From assembly GCF_001485475.2 (NCBI RefSeq), contig NZ_DF977001.1, positions 62,001 through 126,000 on the forward strand: DNA of 64,000 bases. The letters run 5' to 3'. This DNA comes from Tepidanaerobacter syntrophicus (GTDB taxonomy: Bacteria; Bacillota; Thermosediminibacteria; Thermosediminibacterales; Tepidanaerobacteraceae). The notes beneath the pieces are model-generated. The model did not search any database, was not told the origin of the DNA, and saw nothing but the letters and a program-made list of their open reading frames with translations. The position numbers were made by a program, and so were the translations under genes. Shown piece after piece: positions 7,891 through 16,865 of this stretch (the first letter of the stretch is position 1; every line of letters starts with the position of its first letter).

Positions 7891-9114
7891 TTAACCATAT
7901 TTTTCCACTGCTTCAATTAAGGCCGTAATATTTTCTACCGGCGTCTCGCGAGGAGCTGTTCCTATAGTAGGAGATAAGATAACTCCGCCTCCGGGCTTGA
8001 CTTGCTCTAATAAGTTCTTCATATATTCTTCAATCTTCTCCGGCGTACTCCCGATAATAATACTTACAGGTATTCCGCCTACAACACAGGTATGGCCTTT
8101 TAATACTTGCTTTGCTTTTACCAAATCTGTTTTTTCAAAGTATGCTACACCCCACCCTTTTGGCAGCTCTAAAATGGTCTCTAGGTGAGGCTCATGATGC
8201 CCTTCAAAAAATACCCATGACTTTACGCCCTCATCTAATAATCTGAGTATTACTTCTTTTAATGTGGGCCAATAAAACTCGTTATATAATTTAGGAGAAA
8301 GATACTCGTTTAGATGTAGTGGTATCATCGCAAGGTTAATCCCAACCTTTTTATAGGCTAGGGCATACTGCACTATAGGCTCCACAAGGGCTTCGGTAGC
8401 TTTCTTTACTTTATCGGGATATCTTCTAATATCAAGTACTACATTATTTATTCCTCTTAAAAAGTCTCCAATGATATCAAGTGGTGCATATGCTCCGCCC
8501 ATAGGTATGGAAGGATAACCTAAATCTGCTGAAATTTTGCCAATTTGGCGTCCCGCTGCAGAAAATCTGTCAAATTCTCTGCCCAATCTTACCCACGTAG
8601 CCATTGCTTGGCGTGGCGTAGAGATATTATTGCATGTCCGCGGAAGTATTGTTTCAGTAACAAATTTTACCGGATCTTCAATCAATTTATCGTATTCATC
8701 CGGCTCCATAAAGGTTCCGCCGATAAACTGAGGACTTGAGTTTTCATCAATTTCTCTTCCCGGAAATCTATAATATTTATCGCCTAAAACGTCATGCATA
8801 GGACCTGAAATAAAAGTAGTGCTGCGGGCTATATCCTCGAATTCAGAAAAGGCAACGCTAAATACTCGCCCATCTAAGCCGGGTATCGAAGCCGAGGGCC
8901 AATCAAACGGGAAATCTTTCAAATATTTTTCAATAGCCTTTATGGCTTTATCATAATCATAGCAAAACTCATGCTGATTAATGCCTGAATAAGCAGGGAT
9001 TATGTCGCCGCCTATGCCTTTTAGTGGCACTCTATCAGGTTCCTCTAAATTCATAGCAGCTTGTATTCTTGCAAGACGTTCCTTTGCAAGTTCGTCAGGA
9101 CTTTTTGCACACAT
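7891..9114 (-). CDS. UroD-family corrinoid methyltransferase (third copy)
   Basis: This 407-residue UroD-fold protein is only distantly related to the two at 2.6-5.5 kb. Shared landmarks are a RVPLKGIGGD N-terminal strand, the IPLHLNEYLSPKLYNEFYWP helix (compare LHMPTFMREKDFENLYWP) and a FFEGHHEPHL segment in place of CEDDW. It retains a Cys in HTCVVGGIPV, near a position where MtaA-type enzymes have a zinc ligand; the other two copies have HIITGLYP there. The start is 2 bases after the corrinoid-protein stop, with GGAGGG before it, so the two are translated from one message. The substrate is unknown. Confidence 0.82.
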   Translation of the reverse strand: MCAKSPDELAKERLARIQAAMNLEEPDRVPLKGIGGDIIPAYSGINQHEFCYDYDKAIKAIEKYLKDFPFDWPSASIPGLDGRVFSVAFSEFEDIARSTTFISGPMHDVLGDKYYRFPGREIDENSSPQFIGGTFMEPDEYDKLIEDPVKFVTETILPRTCNNISTPRQAMATWVRLGREFDRFSAAGRQIGKISADLGYPSIPMGGAYAPLDIIGDFLRGINNVVLDIRRYPDKVKKATEALVEPIVQYALAYKKVGINLAMIPLHLNEYLSPKLYNEFYWPTLKEVILRLLDEGVKSWVFFEGHHEPHLETILELPKGWGVAYFEKTDLVKAKQVLKGHTCVVGGIPVSIIIGSTPEKIEEYMKNLLEQVKPGGGVILSPTIGTAPRETPVENITALIEAVEKYG

Positions 9115-9116
9115 CT

Positions 9117-9746
9117 TTATCCCTCCACTCCCATTAATTCTTTACACAGCCTTACTCCTTTTGCAGCATCATCTGCCCAGGCATCTGCGCCGGTAAACTC
9201 TTTTACTTCTTCATCGACTCTTCCTCCGCCTATTATTATCTTAGGCTCTGTAAGACCTGCTTGCTTTATTGCCTCTATTGTCTTTTTCATGGAGCTTATT
9301 CCCGCTGTAATAAGGCAGCTCATTCCTACAAGGTCTGGTTTATTTTCTTTTACTGCGTCTACAAATTTTTCTACAGGTACATCCACACCTATATCTATTA
9401 CATCAAATCCTGCGGCTTCGGCAAATGCTTTGAATATGTCCTTTCCTATGTTATGTATGTCTTCTTTTACGGTGCCTAGTACCATTTTACCTATTTTCTT
9501 TCCTTCTCCTTCCTTTATCATGGGAAGTGCAAGCTCCATTATGCCTTTAAATATTTCTCCTCCCAAGAGAAGCTCTGAAAGAAAATACTCGCCTTTTTCA
9601 AACTTATCTCCTACAACAGCCATAGCATCTCTGCATACATCTAGAAGTTTTTGAGCATCTCCGCCTTTTTCAAGATACTCTTTAGCAAGACTTACTGCAC
9701 CTTCTTCATCCATATCTACTATTTTGTTGAAAAGTTCATCAAGCAC
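9117..9746 (-). CDS. Corrinoid (B12-binding) methyl-carrier protein, second copy
   Basis: This 209-residue protein has the same two-domain plan as the one at 5546-6184. The helical cap contains VVGDKFEKGEYFLSELLLGGEIF. The B12 domain carries DIHNIG as its DxHxxG cobalt-ligand motif (GTVKEDIHNIGKDIF) and ends with KIIIGGGRVDEEV. It starts with GTG after a GGGGAAGG ribosome site and leads an operon with one methyltransferase and a transporter. It is diverged enough from the first copy to suggest a distinct partner. Confidence 0.92.
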   Translation of the reverse strand: MLDELFNKIVDMDEEGAVSLAKEYLEKGGDAQKLLDVCRDAMAVVGDKFEKGEYFLSELLLGGEIFKGIMELALPMIKEGEGKKIGKMVLGTVKEDIHNIGKDIFKAFAEAAGFDVIDIGVDVPVEKFVDAVKENKPDLVGMSCLITAGISSMKKTIEAIKQAGLTEPKIIIGGGRVDEEVKEFTGADAWADDAAKGVRLCKELMGVEG

Positions 9747-10024
9747 TTTACCTTCCCCCTTATGATTGATAGATTAATTAAGAGTATGCGATAATTTCTG
9801 TACATAAAAACTGCAAAGACCTATAAACATAACCGAATTTATTTAAATTTTTGGGTTATGTCACCTCCTTTGCAAAATTCAAAATTTACTAAATACAATT
9901 CTCCCACTTAAATTACAACAAATCTATGTTTGCAATAGATAAAAATAGAATATTATAAATATTTATATGCCTGAGAAATTGTACATAGTAATTGCTATAA
10001 TATCCCGGAAAATATTACTTGCTT
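9747..10024 (-). promoter_or_regulatory. Long AT-rich leader of the second corrinoid operon
   Basis: The stretch upstream of the corrinoid gene holds no convincing gene. It has a hairpin at 9828-9860 (arms CATAACC / GGTTATG). On the minus strand an unused-looking AAAGGAGGTGACA ribosome-site sequence ends in the base of that hairpin. I could not match it to a cobalamin riboswitch: no B12-box-like segment was recognised. Confidence 0.35.
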
Positions 10025-10061
10025 GCTGTATATACTTGTCTCACTACGAGTATATAACAGC
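10025..10061. promoter_or_regulatory. Inverted repeat, possible operator of the second corrinoid operon
   Basis: Imperfect arms GCTGTATATACTTG (10025-10038) and CGAGTATATAACAGC (10047-10061) share the TGTATATAC core with the repeat at 6219-6252. The site is about 280 bases upstream of the corrinoid-protein gene. Confidence 0.45.
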
Positions 10062-10234
10062 TTAGATATATTTGTCAAGATATTTTGAACCTTTTATAGT
10101 TTGTGTCTAAATTCACTTTTAAACATATTTTGTATTATTGTTTTTGTCTCATATTTAACAAGCATCTTGCACCTGATCAGCTAGCGGTTTATGTTTCGCA
10201 AACTTTTATATTGCTTTAAAGGCTAAAGCTTTTT

Positions 10235-10257
10235 ATCCACTGGCTATGCCAGTGGAT
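10235..10257. repeat. Short perfect hairpin
   Basis: Arms ATCCACTGGC and GCCAGTGGAT enclose a 3-base loop. It lies 20 bases beyond the terminator of the DUF1638 gene. Neither strand has a T-run directly after it, so its function is unclear. Confidence 0.5.
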
Positions 10258-10276
10258 GTCTATGCAAAATAAAAAT

Positions 10277-10304
10277 TGCCTACTTCGTCAAAAAGAAGTA
10301 GGCA
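10277..10304 (-). terminator. Terminator after the DUF1638 gene
   Basis: The stem TGCCTACTTC / GAAGTAGGCA, followed on the minus strand by AATTTTTATTTT, is a good intrinsic terminator 40 bases beyond the stop codon at 10345. Confidence 0.8.
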
Positions 10305-10344
10305 TGCATTTTAAATAACTACTCAGAGGTAGGTATGGCCAAAT

Positions 10345-11046
10345 TTAAATAACGTTTATCTCCTTCATTTCAGGAATATTCCCATACCCAAAATGGCTTA
10401 TCTTTATCTTTTCGCCCTTTGGTATTATTGAAAAATCATTGTCATAAGGGCCTGTTAGTAACTTTTCTAAATACCAAACATCTCCTTGCTCTATAATGAG
10501 CTTTAACTTTGTAAACCGGGCTATCTCTTCAGCTTTTCCCATACATTCGCTTAAATCATAGGCTCCTGTATCTATTATCATCAGATACTCATAATTTTTG
10601 AGCATTAATTCAAAAATCCGTTTCGTTTTAGCTTCGCCGTATTTTTCCAGCGCTCTGTAATATTCCCCTGCAAGACTCTTAGGAGACTCCATCCACCCTT
10701 TAGTCAAAAAATAAGTATTGCTTGTGCGATTAAACTCTTCCCCTTTTCTACTGAGCATCATAGATATGCAATCATCGGTTTTAGGAATCACCAATTCGGC
10801 AGTGGTAGCTTTAACCCCGACTAATGCATTACCACAGCAGCCATAACCAAGAAGAATTCTTTTTTTATCTTTTGCTGAGTCTATATTTTCTTGAATTACC
10901 ATGCGCAGTTTGTCAGGATCATTGTGATAATCAGAATCTATTAAAATAGTTGGATACACCTTGCCTGTTTTTTTCATTGCTGCCTCTAGCTCATGCTTGA
11001 TTGTCTGGCAAGCAATAACAAGAATTTGTTTTTCTTCCACTGCCAT
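10345..11046 (-). CDS. DUF1638 family protein
   Basis: This cytoplasmic protein of about 233 residues has the DUF1638 layout: an ILVIACQTIKHELE first strand and helix, ILIDSDYHNDPDKL, the cysteine-bearing GYGCCGNALVG segment, IPKTDDCISMML, and LTKGWMESP. Members are often found near corrinoid methyltransferase genes. No biochemical role is known to me. The adjacent cysteines in GYGCCGN could bind metal or thiols. It stands alone between a terminator and a promoter region, upstream of the second corrinoid operon. Translation probably starts at the ATG at 11046; the GTG three bases earlier is possible. Confidence 0.8.
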   Translation of the reverse strand: MAVEEKQILVIACQTIKHELEAAMKKTGKVYPTILIDSDYHNDPDKLRMVIQENIDSAKDKKRILLGYGCCGNALVGVKATTAELVIPKTDDCISMMLSRKGEEFNRTSNTYFLTKGWMESPKSLAGEYYRALEKYGEAKTKRIFELMLKNYEYLMIIDTGAYDLSECMGKAEEIARFTKLKLIIEQGDVWYLEKLLTGPYDNDFSIIPKGEKIKISHFGYGNIPEMKEINVI

Positions 11047-11163
11047 CACCGTCCATGATATCTATAATTGTATATACGGCTATTACTAATACTATAAGAT
11101 TTTTTAGAAATTTTGTCAATAGCAAAAACCGGTGTTTAAAAGCACCAGCTATATTGCTGTTTG

Positions 11164-12093
11164 TTATCTATTTTTTACCATCTTCGCCGCTTCAACTATA
11201 TCTTGCGCAGTCAGATGGTAAAGTTTTAAAAGTTCTTCCGGTTTGCCGGATTGTCCGAATTGGTCTCTTATTCCAACTCGGTACATGGGGGTAGGCATCT
11301 TTTCTGAGAGCACCTCTGCAACAGCGCTGCCAAGACCTCCTATGACAGAGTGTTCTTCAGCTGTTACAATAGCTTTGCACTTTGCGGCATCAAGTATTAT
11401 ATCTTCGTCTATGGGTTTTAATGTGCTTATGTTTACTACCATGGCATCTAAGCCTTCATTTTTGAGGATTTCGGCGGCTTTTAATGCCTCTATCACCATG
11501 ATGCCTGTTGCGATTATTGCTACATCCCTTCCCTTTCTTAAAACACTTCCTTTGCCGATTTCAAACTTATAGTCGTCATTAAATACGGTTTCTACTTCAA
11601 ATCTTCCAAAGCGAAGATATACAGGGCCTTCATAAAGAGCAGCAGCTCTTACGGCTTTTTTAGCTTCTACTGCATCGGCAGGGTTTATTACGGTCATATT
11701 CGGAACTGACCTCATGAGAGCTAAATCTTCTACGGACTGATGGGTTGCTCCGTCTTCTCCTACTGTAAGGCCTGCGTGAGTTGCAGCTACTTTTACGTTT
11801 AGTTTCGGATAGCATATGGAGTTTCTCACCTGTTCAAAGGCTCTGCCTGTTGCAAAGATGGCAAAGGTGCTGGCAAAGGGTATTTTGCCGCATGTGGCAA
11901 AACCTGCGGCGGTTCCCATAAGGTCCTGTTCCGCTATGCCTATGTTAAAAAATCTTTCGGGAAACTTTTTTGCAAACATCGATGTCTTGGTAGAGCCGGA
12001 AAGATCGGCATCCAAGACTACTATATCTTTTATCTCATCGCCTAAGTCAGCAAGTGCTTGTCCATAGGCTTCACGTGTTGCGATTTTTGTCAT
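11164..12093 (-). CDS. Transketolase, C-terminal subunit
   Basis: This 309-residue protein corresponds to the pyrimidine-binding and C-terminal domains of a split transketolase. It has VVLDADLSGST, FFNIGIAEQDLMGTAAGFA (containing the Glu that activates thiamine diphosphate), THAGLTVGEDGATHQSVED and IRDQFGQSGKPEELL. It pairs with the N-terminal subunit encoded 18 bases upstream. Together they transfer two-carbon ketol units in the non-oxidative pentose phosphate pathway or on a related sugar. The ATG at 12093 follows GGAGGAG with correct spacing; the longer frame from 12108 starts inside that ribosome site. Confidence 0.93.
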   Translation of the reverse strand: MTKIATREAYGQALADLGDEIKDIVVLDADLSGSTKTSMFAKKFPERFFNIGIAEQDLMGTAAGFATCGKIPFASTFAIFATGRAFEQVRNSICYPKLNVKVAATHAGLTVGEDGATHQSVEDLALMRSVPNMTVINPADAVEAKKAVRAAALYEGPVYLRFGRFEVETVFNDDYKFEIGKGSVLRKGRDVAIIATGIMVIEALKAAEILKNEGLDAMVVNISTLKPIDEDIILDAAKCKAIVTAEEHSVIGGLGSAVAEVLSEKMPTPMYRVGIRDQFGQSGKPEELLKLYHLTAQDIVEAAKMVKNR

Positions 12094-12111
12094 CTGTATC
12101 TCCTCCAAGTA

Positions 12112-12942
12112 TTATATGGATAAGGCTTTTAAGGCTTCTTCAGCTTGCTCTCGGCTAGGAGCCTTGCCGTGCCAGCCTGCCTGATTTTCCATAAAGGGAA
12201 CTCCCTTGCCTTTTATGGTCTTTGCAACTATTACGGTGGGCTTGCCTTTTACTTGCTTGGCTTTTTCTGTAGCTTCGATGATTTGAGCGATGTTATGGCC
12301 GTCTATGTCTATTACATTCCAACCAAAGGCTTTAAATTTGTCCTGTACTACTTCAGGCGACATTACTTTTTCAATGGGGCCGTCTATCTGAAGGCCGTTA
12401 TGATCTACAAACGCTGTAAGATTATCCAGTTTGTAGTGAGCTGATGTCATAGCAGCTTCCCAAATCTGTCCTTCTTCCAGCTCTCCGTCTCCCATAAGGA
12501 CATAAACCCTGTAGTCTTTTTTGTCAAGTTTTCCTGCAAGAGCCATTCCGTTTGCGCAGGAAAGGCCTTGCCCTAGGGAGCCTGTGGTCATGTCTACTCC
12601 CGGAGTTACTTTCATGTCAGGATGGCCTTGAAGCATTGAACCTGTCTTTCTAAGGGTCATAAGTTCCTCTTTCGGGAAATACCCTCTTTCGGCTAATGTG
12701 GCATAAAGCACGGGCGCGGCATGTCCTTTTGAAAGAACAAATCTGTCTCTTTCCGGCCACTTTGGATTCTTAGGGTCTATATTCATTACATGAAAATACA
12801 GTGCTGTTAATATATCGGCACTTGAAAGGGAACCTCCGGGGTGTCCTGAACCTGCTTCGGTAATCATTTCAATTATGTGGCGCCGTATTATGAGGGCTTT
12901 TTTGTTGAGTTCTTCTATGGCTTCGCAAGATACTTCGTTCAC
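12112..12942 (-). CDS. Transketolase, N-terminal subunit
   Basis: This 276-residue thiamine-diphosphate-binding half of transketolase has GHPGGSLSSADILTALYF, DRFVLSKGHAAPVLYA, TGSLGQGLSCANGMALAGK, the GDGELEEGQIWEAAM ThDP/Mg site and the DHNGLQIDG segment. It starts with GTG after AAGGAGTGA. It is the first gene of a two-gene operon with the C-terminal subunit. Split transketolases of this kind are common in Clostridia and archaea. Confidence 0.93.
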   Translation of the reverse strand: MNEVSCEAIEELNKKALIIRRHIIEMITEAGSGHPGGSLSSADILTALYFHVMNIDPKNPKWPERDRFVLSKGHAAPVLYATLAERGYFPKEELMTLRKTGSMLQGHPDMKVTPGVDMTTGSLGQGLSCANGMALAGKLDKKDYRVYVLMGDGELEEGQIWEAAMTSAHYKLDNLTAFVDHNGLQIDGPIEKVMSPEVVQDKFKAFGWNVIDIDGHNIAQIIEATEKAKQVKGKPTVIVAKTIKGKGVPFMENQAGWHGKAPSREQAEEALKALSI

Positions 12943-12964
12943 GTAAAATCACTCCTTGGATATT

Positions 12965-13816
12965 TTAATCGTTTTTATAGGTAAAACCTTCTCCTAAAAC
13001 CTCATGCACATCATGAATTATTACAAAGGCTCGGGGGTCGGTTTGATAAACAATGTTTTTTAGCTTAGAAACCTCCATACGTGTTATAACACATAATAAA
13101 ACATTTTTATCTTGTCTTGTAAAACCTCCTTCTGCTTTAAGGAAGGTTAATCCGCGCTGCATATCTGAAAGAATTCGCTGAGATATTGCCTCTGTTTCGT
13201 TTGAAATTATGTAAACAGCTTTAGCGTAATTAAATCCCTCTTGAATGATGTCTATGACTTTACTGCTTATAAACAAAGCTATCCAGGCATACATCGCAAG
13301 TTCCCAGCTGAAAGTTATTCCGCTTAATATTATAACAAAAAAATCAATAATCATTATTCCTTGGCCAATGCTTATTGATGAAATAAAATGATTGAGAATC
13401 ATCGCCGCAAGATCAGTTCCGCCTGTAGAACCTCTGACTCTGAATATTATGCCCAGGCCAATTCCTAAAAGTATGCCGCCATAAACTGTAGCAAGTAATA
13501 AATCGGTCGTCACAACTGGGAAACCTGCGGTCATCTCCGTAAAAAGTGAAAATAGCAGCGTTCCAACAATAGTTTTTATGCCGACACCTTTTCCTAAAAA
13601 AACAACTGCCGCTACAAAAAGCGGAATGTTCAAGACAAGCATCGTCCAGCCTACAGGCAACTTAAAAAGATAATAAAGTACTGTGGCAAGACCACTTAGC
13701 CCTCCTGCAGCGACCTTATTCGGAACAAGAAACATTGTCAGACTGAGTGCACCGATAAAAGATCCTATGACGATTTGTGCATACTCTACAATTAATGTTT
13801 TTGCCTTAGATTTCAT
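12965..13816 (-). CDS. YitT family membrane protein
   Basis: This 283-residue protein has five or six hydrophobic helices (about residues 10-180) followed by the small cytoplasmic DUF2179 domain (about 200-280, with VLLCVITRMEVSKLKNIV and DPRAFVIIHDVHEVLGEGF). FLVPNKVAAGGLSGLATVLYY and RGSTGGTDLAAMIL are signature segments of the YitT/DUF161 family. Its transport role is unproven. It lies at the downstream end of the polysaccharide cluster, 12 bases after the TagA/WecG-like gene, and is probably co-transcribed with it. Confidence 0.88.
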   Translation of the reverse strand: MKSKAKTLIVEYAQIVIGSFIGALSLTMFLVPNKVAAGGLSGLATVLYYLFKLPVGWTMLVLNIPLFVAAVVFLGKGVGIKTIVGTLLFSLFTEMTAGFPVVTTDLLLATVYGGILLGIGLGIIFRVRGSTGGTDLAAMILNHFISSISIGQGIMIIDFFVIILSGITFSWELAMYAWIALFISSKVIDIIQEGFNYAKAVYIISNETEAISQRILSDMQRGLTFLKAEGGFTRQDKNVLLCVITRMEVSKLKNIVYQTDPRAFVIIHDVHEVLGEGFTYKND

Positions 13817-13828
13817 TCTATCACTTCT

Positions 13829-14575
13829 TTAATTGTTTATTGTCCTGTGTGATATTACTTTAACTAAAAATGCAGGCAATGCTCCTACTCTTTTTAGGCG
13901 AGAAGGTTGCATGATAAGTCTGTATAACCATTCAAGCCCGATATTTTGCACGAATTGAGGGGCTCGCTGAACATTGCCGGAAAGCACGTCAAAGCTCCCC
14001 CCAACGCCCATTGCAATTTTAAATTGCATTTTATTCTTGTTTTTTATCATGAATATTTCCTGTTTTGGGCACCCCATAGCAACTAGCAAAATATCTGGTT
14101 TCGTGTGATTTATTAAATTAACGACCTCAATTTCTTCGTTTTCTCCAAAGTATCCGTCATGGCACCCCACGATTTCTACATTCGGAAACATTGAGCAAAT
14201 TTTTTCTCCTGCTTTTTCTGCAACCTCCGGTTTACCGCCTAAAAGAAACAAGCTAAGAGATTTTTTGTTCGCTAGCTCTAATAGTTTCATCATAAAATCG
14301 AAGCCTGTTGTTCTTTCAGCCAGTGGTTTTCCAAGTATCTTAGATGCGATCACGACTCCTATTCCATCTGGAAGGCATAAGTCTGCGCTGTTCAGTGCTG
14401 CTCTTAGTTCCGGGTTTTTCTGAGCCGCCATTATAATTTCTGCATTAGGTGTGACTATTACCTTATTACCGGAAGAATCCAAGAACCGCTCTGCTTGTCG
14501 GTATGCCTTTTGATAATCAGTTTGATCTAAAAGTACCCCTAAGATATTCATACGTTCCCGGGTTTCTGCATTCAT
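13829..14575 (-). CDS. WecG/TagA/CpsF family glycosyltransferase
   Basis: This 248-residue GT26 enzyme has TPNAEIIMAAQ, SADLCLPDGIGVVIASKILGKPLAERTTGFDFM, LFLLGGKPEVAEKA and LLVAMGCPKQEIFM. TagA adds N-acetylmannosamine to lipid-linked GlcNAc, the first committed step of wall teichoic acid and other secondary wall polymers. The start overlaps the csaB stop by 4 bases (ATGA), indicating translational coupling. It has the C-terminal WLYRLIMQPSRLKR tail that places these enzymes at the membrane. Confidence 0.92.
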   Translation of the reverse strand: MNAETRERMNILGVLLDQTDYQKAYRQAERFLDSSGNKVIVTPNAEIIMAAQKNPELRAALNSADLCLPDGIGVVIASKILGKPLAERTTGFDFMMKLLELANKKSLSLFLLGGKPEVAEKAGEKICSMFPNVEIVGCHDGYFGENEEIEVVNLINHTKPDILLVAMGCPKQEIFMIKNKNKMQFKIAMGVGGSFDVLSGNVQRAPQFVQNIGLEWLYRLIMQPSRLKRVGALPAFLVKVISHRTINN

Positions 14576-15672
14576 TTGTGCCCCTCCAAAAGTTTTATAG
14601 CAAGTTTTGCATTTTCATTTGCTAAGACCGTAAGTTCTTCTTTTTTCTTTTGGAGCTGTTTTTGGCTTTTGGCTGCATCTGAAATGGCTTCTTCAAGTAA
14701 ATTGCAAAGCCCTACCAAGTCTAAATCTCCTGGTTTGCCGGCAGATGGCTGTTCTATTCTTTGAAGAAAATGCTCTACCTTCGGATCATATACTAAACCA
14801 ACTAATGGAACTTCCATCATTGCTCCGAAAATCAAGGCATGTAAACGCATCCCAAATATTAAATCCATTTTTCCGCAAAGCCAAAGAATTTCTCGAGGGC
14901 TTAAAGGTTCGGCAATAACTTTAGCCTCTTCCTTCATCAATTTTACAATCTCAAGGGATTCATAATAGTCTTTGGGATGCTGCATAGGTATAAAAACAAC
15001 TTCTGAATCTCGGCCCTTTATCAGATAATCACAAGCTTGTGCTATTATCTCTCTATTTTTGTTCAAATTCCATGGTCTGACTGAAACACCGACTTTCATG
15101 CGCTCACTGCAAAGATTTATATCAAGTCTTTTGAGTAGTTTAGCGCCTTCTTCATCGCTTATTGGTTTTAAGACAAATGCCGGATCTGCGGTAACGATAA
15201 TAGGGGGTTTTGATACGCCGAGGTTTTCCAGCTCTTTCCGAGATTGCTCATCTCTTACCGTTATCAAATCCATCATATTCCCGACACGTTTTATCATGCT
15301 CTTATTTATTTCTCTTAGGACAGGCCCTACACCATTGGCATAAAACATAACCTTCTTATTCATCTTCTTTGCTAAATACAAAATAAAAAGGTAGTATGGT
15401 ATCGATCGGTTGCTTGTAACATCCTGAAGCAAGCCTCCGCCTCCGCTGATAACTAAATCTGCTTTCGATATTTCTCTTATTATGGCAAGAGGACTCGTTC
15501 TTTGGACAGCATTGATACCGTAATATTCCTTAGTCTTTTGAGGATCTGCCGAAAGAGCTGTAATTTCTATATCGCTTTTCAATTTTTTCAATGAATCCAC
15601 GATAGCCATGAGTATGGCTTCATCTCCGGCATTGCCAAAACCATAATAGCCGGAAACCAATACTCTTTGCAT
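14572..15672 (-). CDS. csaB: Polysaccharide pyruvyl transferase CsaB
   Basis: This 366-residue CsaB-type protein has VLVSGYYGFGNAGDEAILMA at its N-terminus, then LVISGGGGLLQDVTSNRSIPYY, a central segment with VSVRPWNLNK, and FGMRLHALIFGAMMEVPLVGLVYDPKV. CsaB adds ketal-linked pyruvate to secondary cell wall polysaccharide, making the ligand for SLH domains that anchor S-layer proteins. That role here is inferred from family and neighbours. The frame is open to 15738, but ATG 15672 follows AGGAGAG and begins at the conserved strand. It is coupled to the TagA-like gene downstream. Confidence 0.9.
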   Translation of the reverse strand: MQRVLVSGYYGFGNAGDEAILMAIVDSLKKLKSDIEITALSADPQKTKEYYGINAVQRTSPLAIIREISKADLVISGGGGLLQDVTSNRSIPYYLFILYLAKKMNKKVMFYANGVGPVLREINKSMIKRVGNMMDLITVRDEQSRKELENLGVSKPPIIVTADPAFVLKPISDEEGAKLLKRLDINLCSERMKVGVSVRPWNLNKNREIIAQACDYLIKGRDSEVVFIPMQHPKDYYESLEIVKLMKEEAKVIAEPLSPREILWLCGKMDLIFGMRLHALIFGAMMEVPLVGLVYDPKVEHFLQRIEQPSAGKPGDLDLVGLCNLLEEAISDAAKSQKQLQKKKEELTVLANENAKLAIKLLEGHK

Positions 15673-15773
15673 CAATCTCTCTCCTCTTTTCATAGAGATA
15701 AATCCCCCTAATTTTCCAACCTCCGGCACTGCCGTCATTTTTCAATCTGGACGGCAAAATGCAAATTCATCAA

Positions 15774-16865
15774 TTATCTTTGTAAGACTTCCTGATAAAC
15801 TTTTTCGGTTTTTTCAATCATTGTCTTTGAAGAAAACTTCTCTACTACTGTCTTTTTTGCCTCATCGCCCAGCCTTCGAGCTAAATCCTTGTCAGATAAA
15901 ATTTTTACTATGCTTTCGGCAAGATAAACATCGTTTCCAGGTTGAACCAAAAGGCCGTTGGTTCCATCCTTTATCACTTCTGGTATGCCTCCTGTTATAG
16001 TAGCCACAACAGGTTTACCAAGAGCCATGGCCTCCAGCAGAGAAAGTCCTAATCCTTCACTTACGGAAGAAAGTACAAACAAATCAAAATCCGCCATAAG
16101 ATTTTCAACATCTTGTCTATACCCCATAAATATTACGTTACTTTCTATTCCAAGTTCAGAGCACATATTTTTTAAATTTTTTTCCAGTGATCCACTGCCT
16201 ATAATTACAAGCAGTGCATTGGGGTAATCTTTTATTACTCGGTAAAATGCATTAATTGCATATTCATAACCTTTTTCAGGAACGAGCCTTGCAACCATGC
16301 CTATTATCGGTGTGTCTGGTGTTATGTTCAACTCCTTGCGTAAAGTTCCTTTAACACCCTCAAACTTTGTAGTATCTATACCATTGTATATAATAGTAAT
16401 CATATCGGCAGGCACGCCGCTTTCTATGAGGTTTATCTTCACAGCGCGAGATATAGCAATAATTTTATCTGTAAAAATGCGAGAAATCAGTCTGGTAATC
16501 ATTCTTTTTACAGGGCCCGCACCACCACCCATAATGCTGTGGCGTGTCATTACCACTTTTGCTCCTGCCATTTTCCCGGCTATTCGGCCGGCAAAGCTCG
16601 CATGGGTATGCACTATATCAAACTTTTCTTGAGAAATTATTCGCCGAAGGCTCTTTATTTGGCTCATATTAGTAGAGCTTTCTCCGCCTTCCAAAGGAAA
16701 TACCTGAATGTTTCTTTCCCTTAGCTCTTTTTCAAGCTCGCCGCCTTTTGGGCAGGCGACCGCTGCTTCAAAAGAGGTTTCGTATTTATTGGATAATAAG
16801 TTAAATATATATCTGCCCGCTCCGCCGACGTTTGTATCAGAAAGCACATGAAGGACTTTTATCAT
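15774..16865 (-). CDS. GT4-family glycosyltransferase
   Basis: This 363-residue retaining GT-B enzyme has a VLHVLSDTNVGGAGRYIFNLL N-terminus, DIVHTHASFAGRIAGK, an acceptor-side IYNGID segment, MVARLVPEKGYEYAI, and the donor-binding SSVSEGLGLSLLEAMALGKPVVAT motif (E-x7-E). It overlaps the polymerase gene upstream by 4 bases. It probably adds one sugar during assembly of the surface polysaccharide; donor and linkage cannot be read. Confidence 0.9.
   Translation of the reverse strand: MIKVLHVLSDTNVGGAGRYIFNLLSNKYETSFEAAVACPKGGELEKELRERNIQVFPLEGGESSTNMSQIKSLRRIISQEKFDIVHTHASFAGRIAGKMAGAKVVMTRHSIMGGGAGPVKRMITRLISRIFTDKIIAISRAVKINLIESGVPADMITIIYNGIDTTKFEGVKGTLRKELNITPDTPIIGMVARLVPEKGYEYAINAFYRVIKDYPNALLVIIGSGSLEKNLKNMCSELGIESNVIFMGYRQDVENLMADFDLFVLSSVSEGLGLSLLEAMALGKPVVATITGGIPEVIKDGTNGLLVQPGNDVYLAESIVKILSDKDLARRLGDEAKKTVVEKFSSKTMIEKTEKVYQEVLQR

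Noticed and set aside
9747-10344. Cobalamin riboswitch before the corrinoid operon
   Set aside because: The leader has hairpins, but I could not find a B12-box-like segment or the multi-helix layout. The sequence is mostly AT-rich filler.
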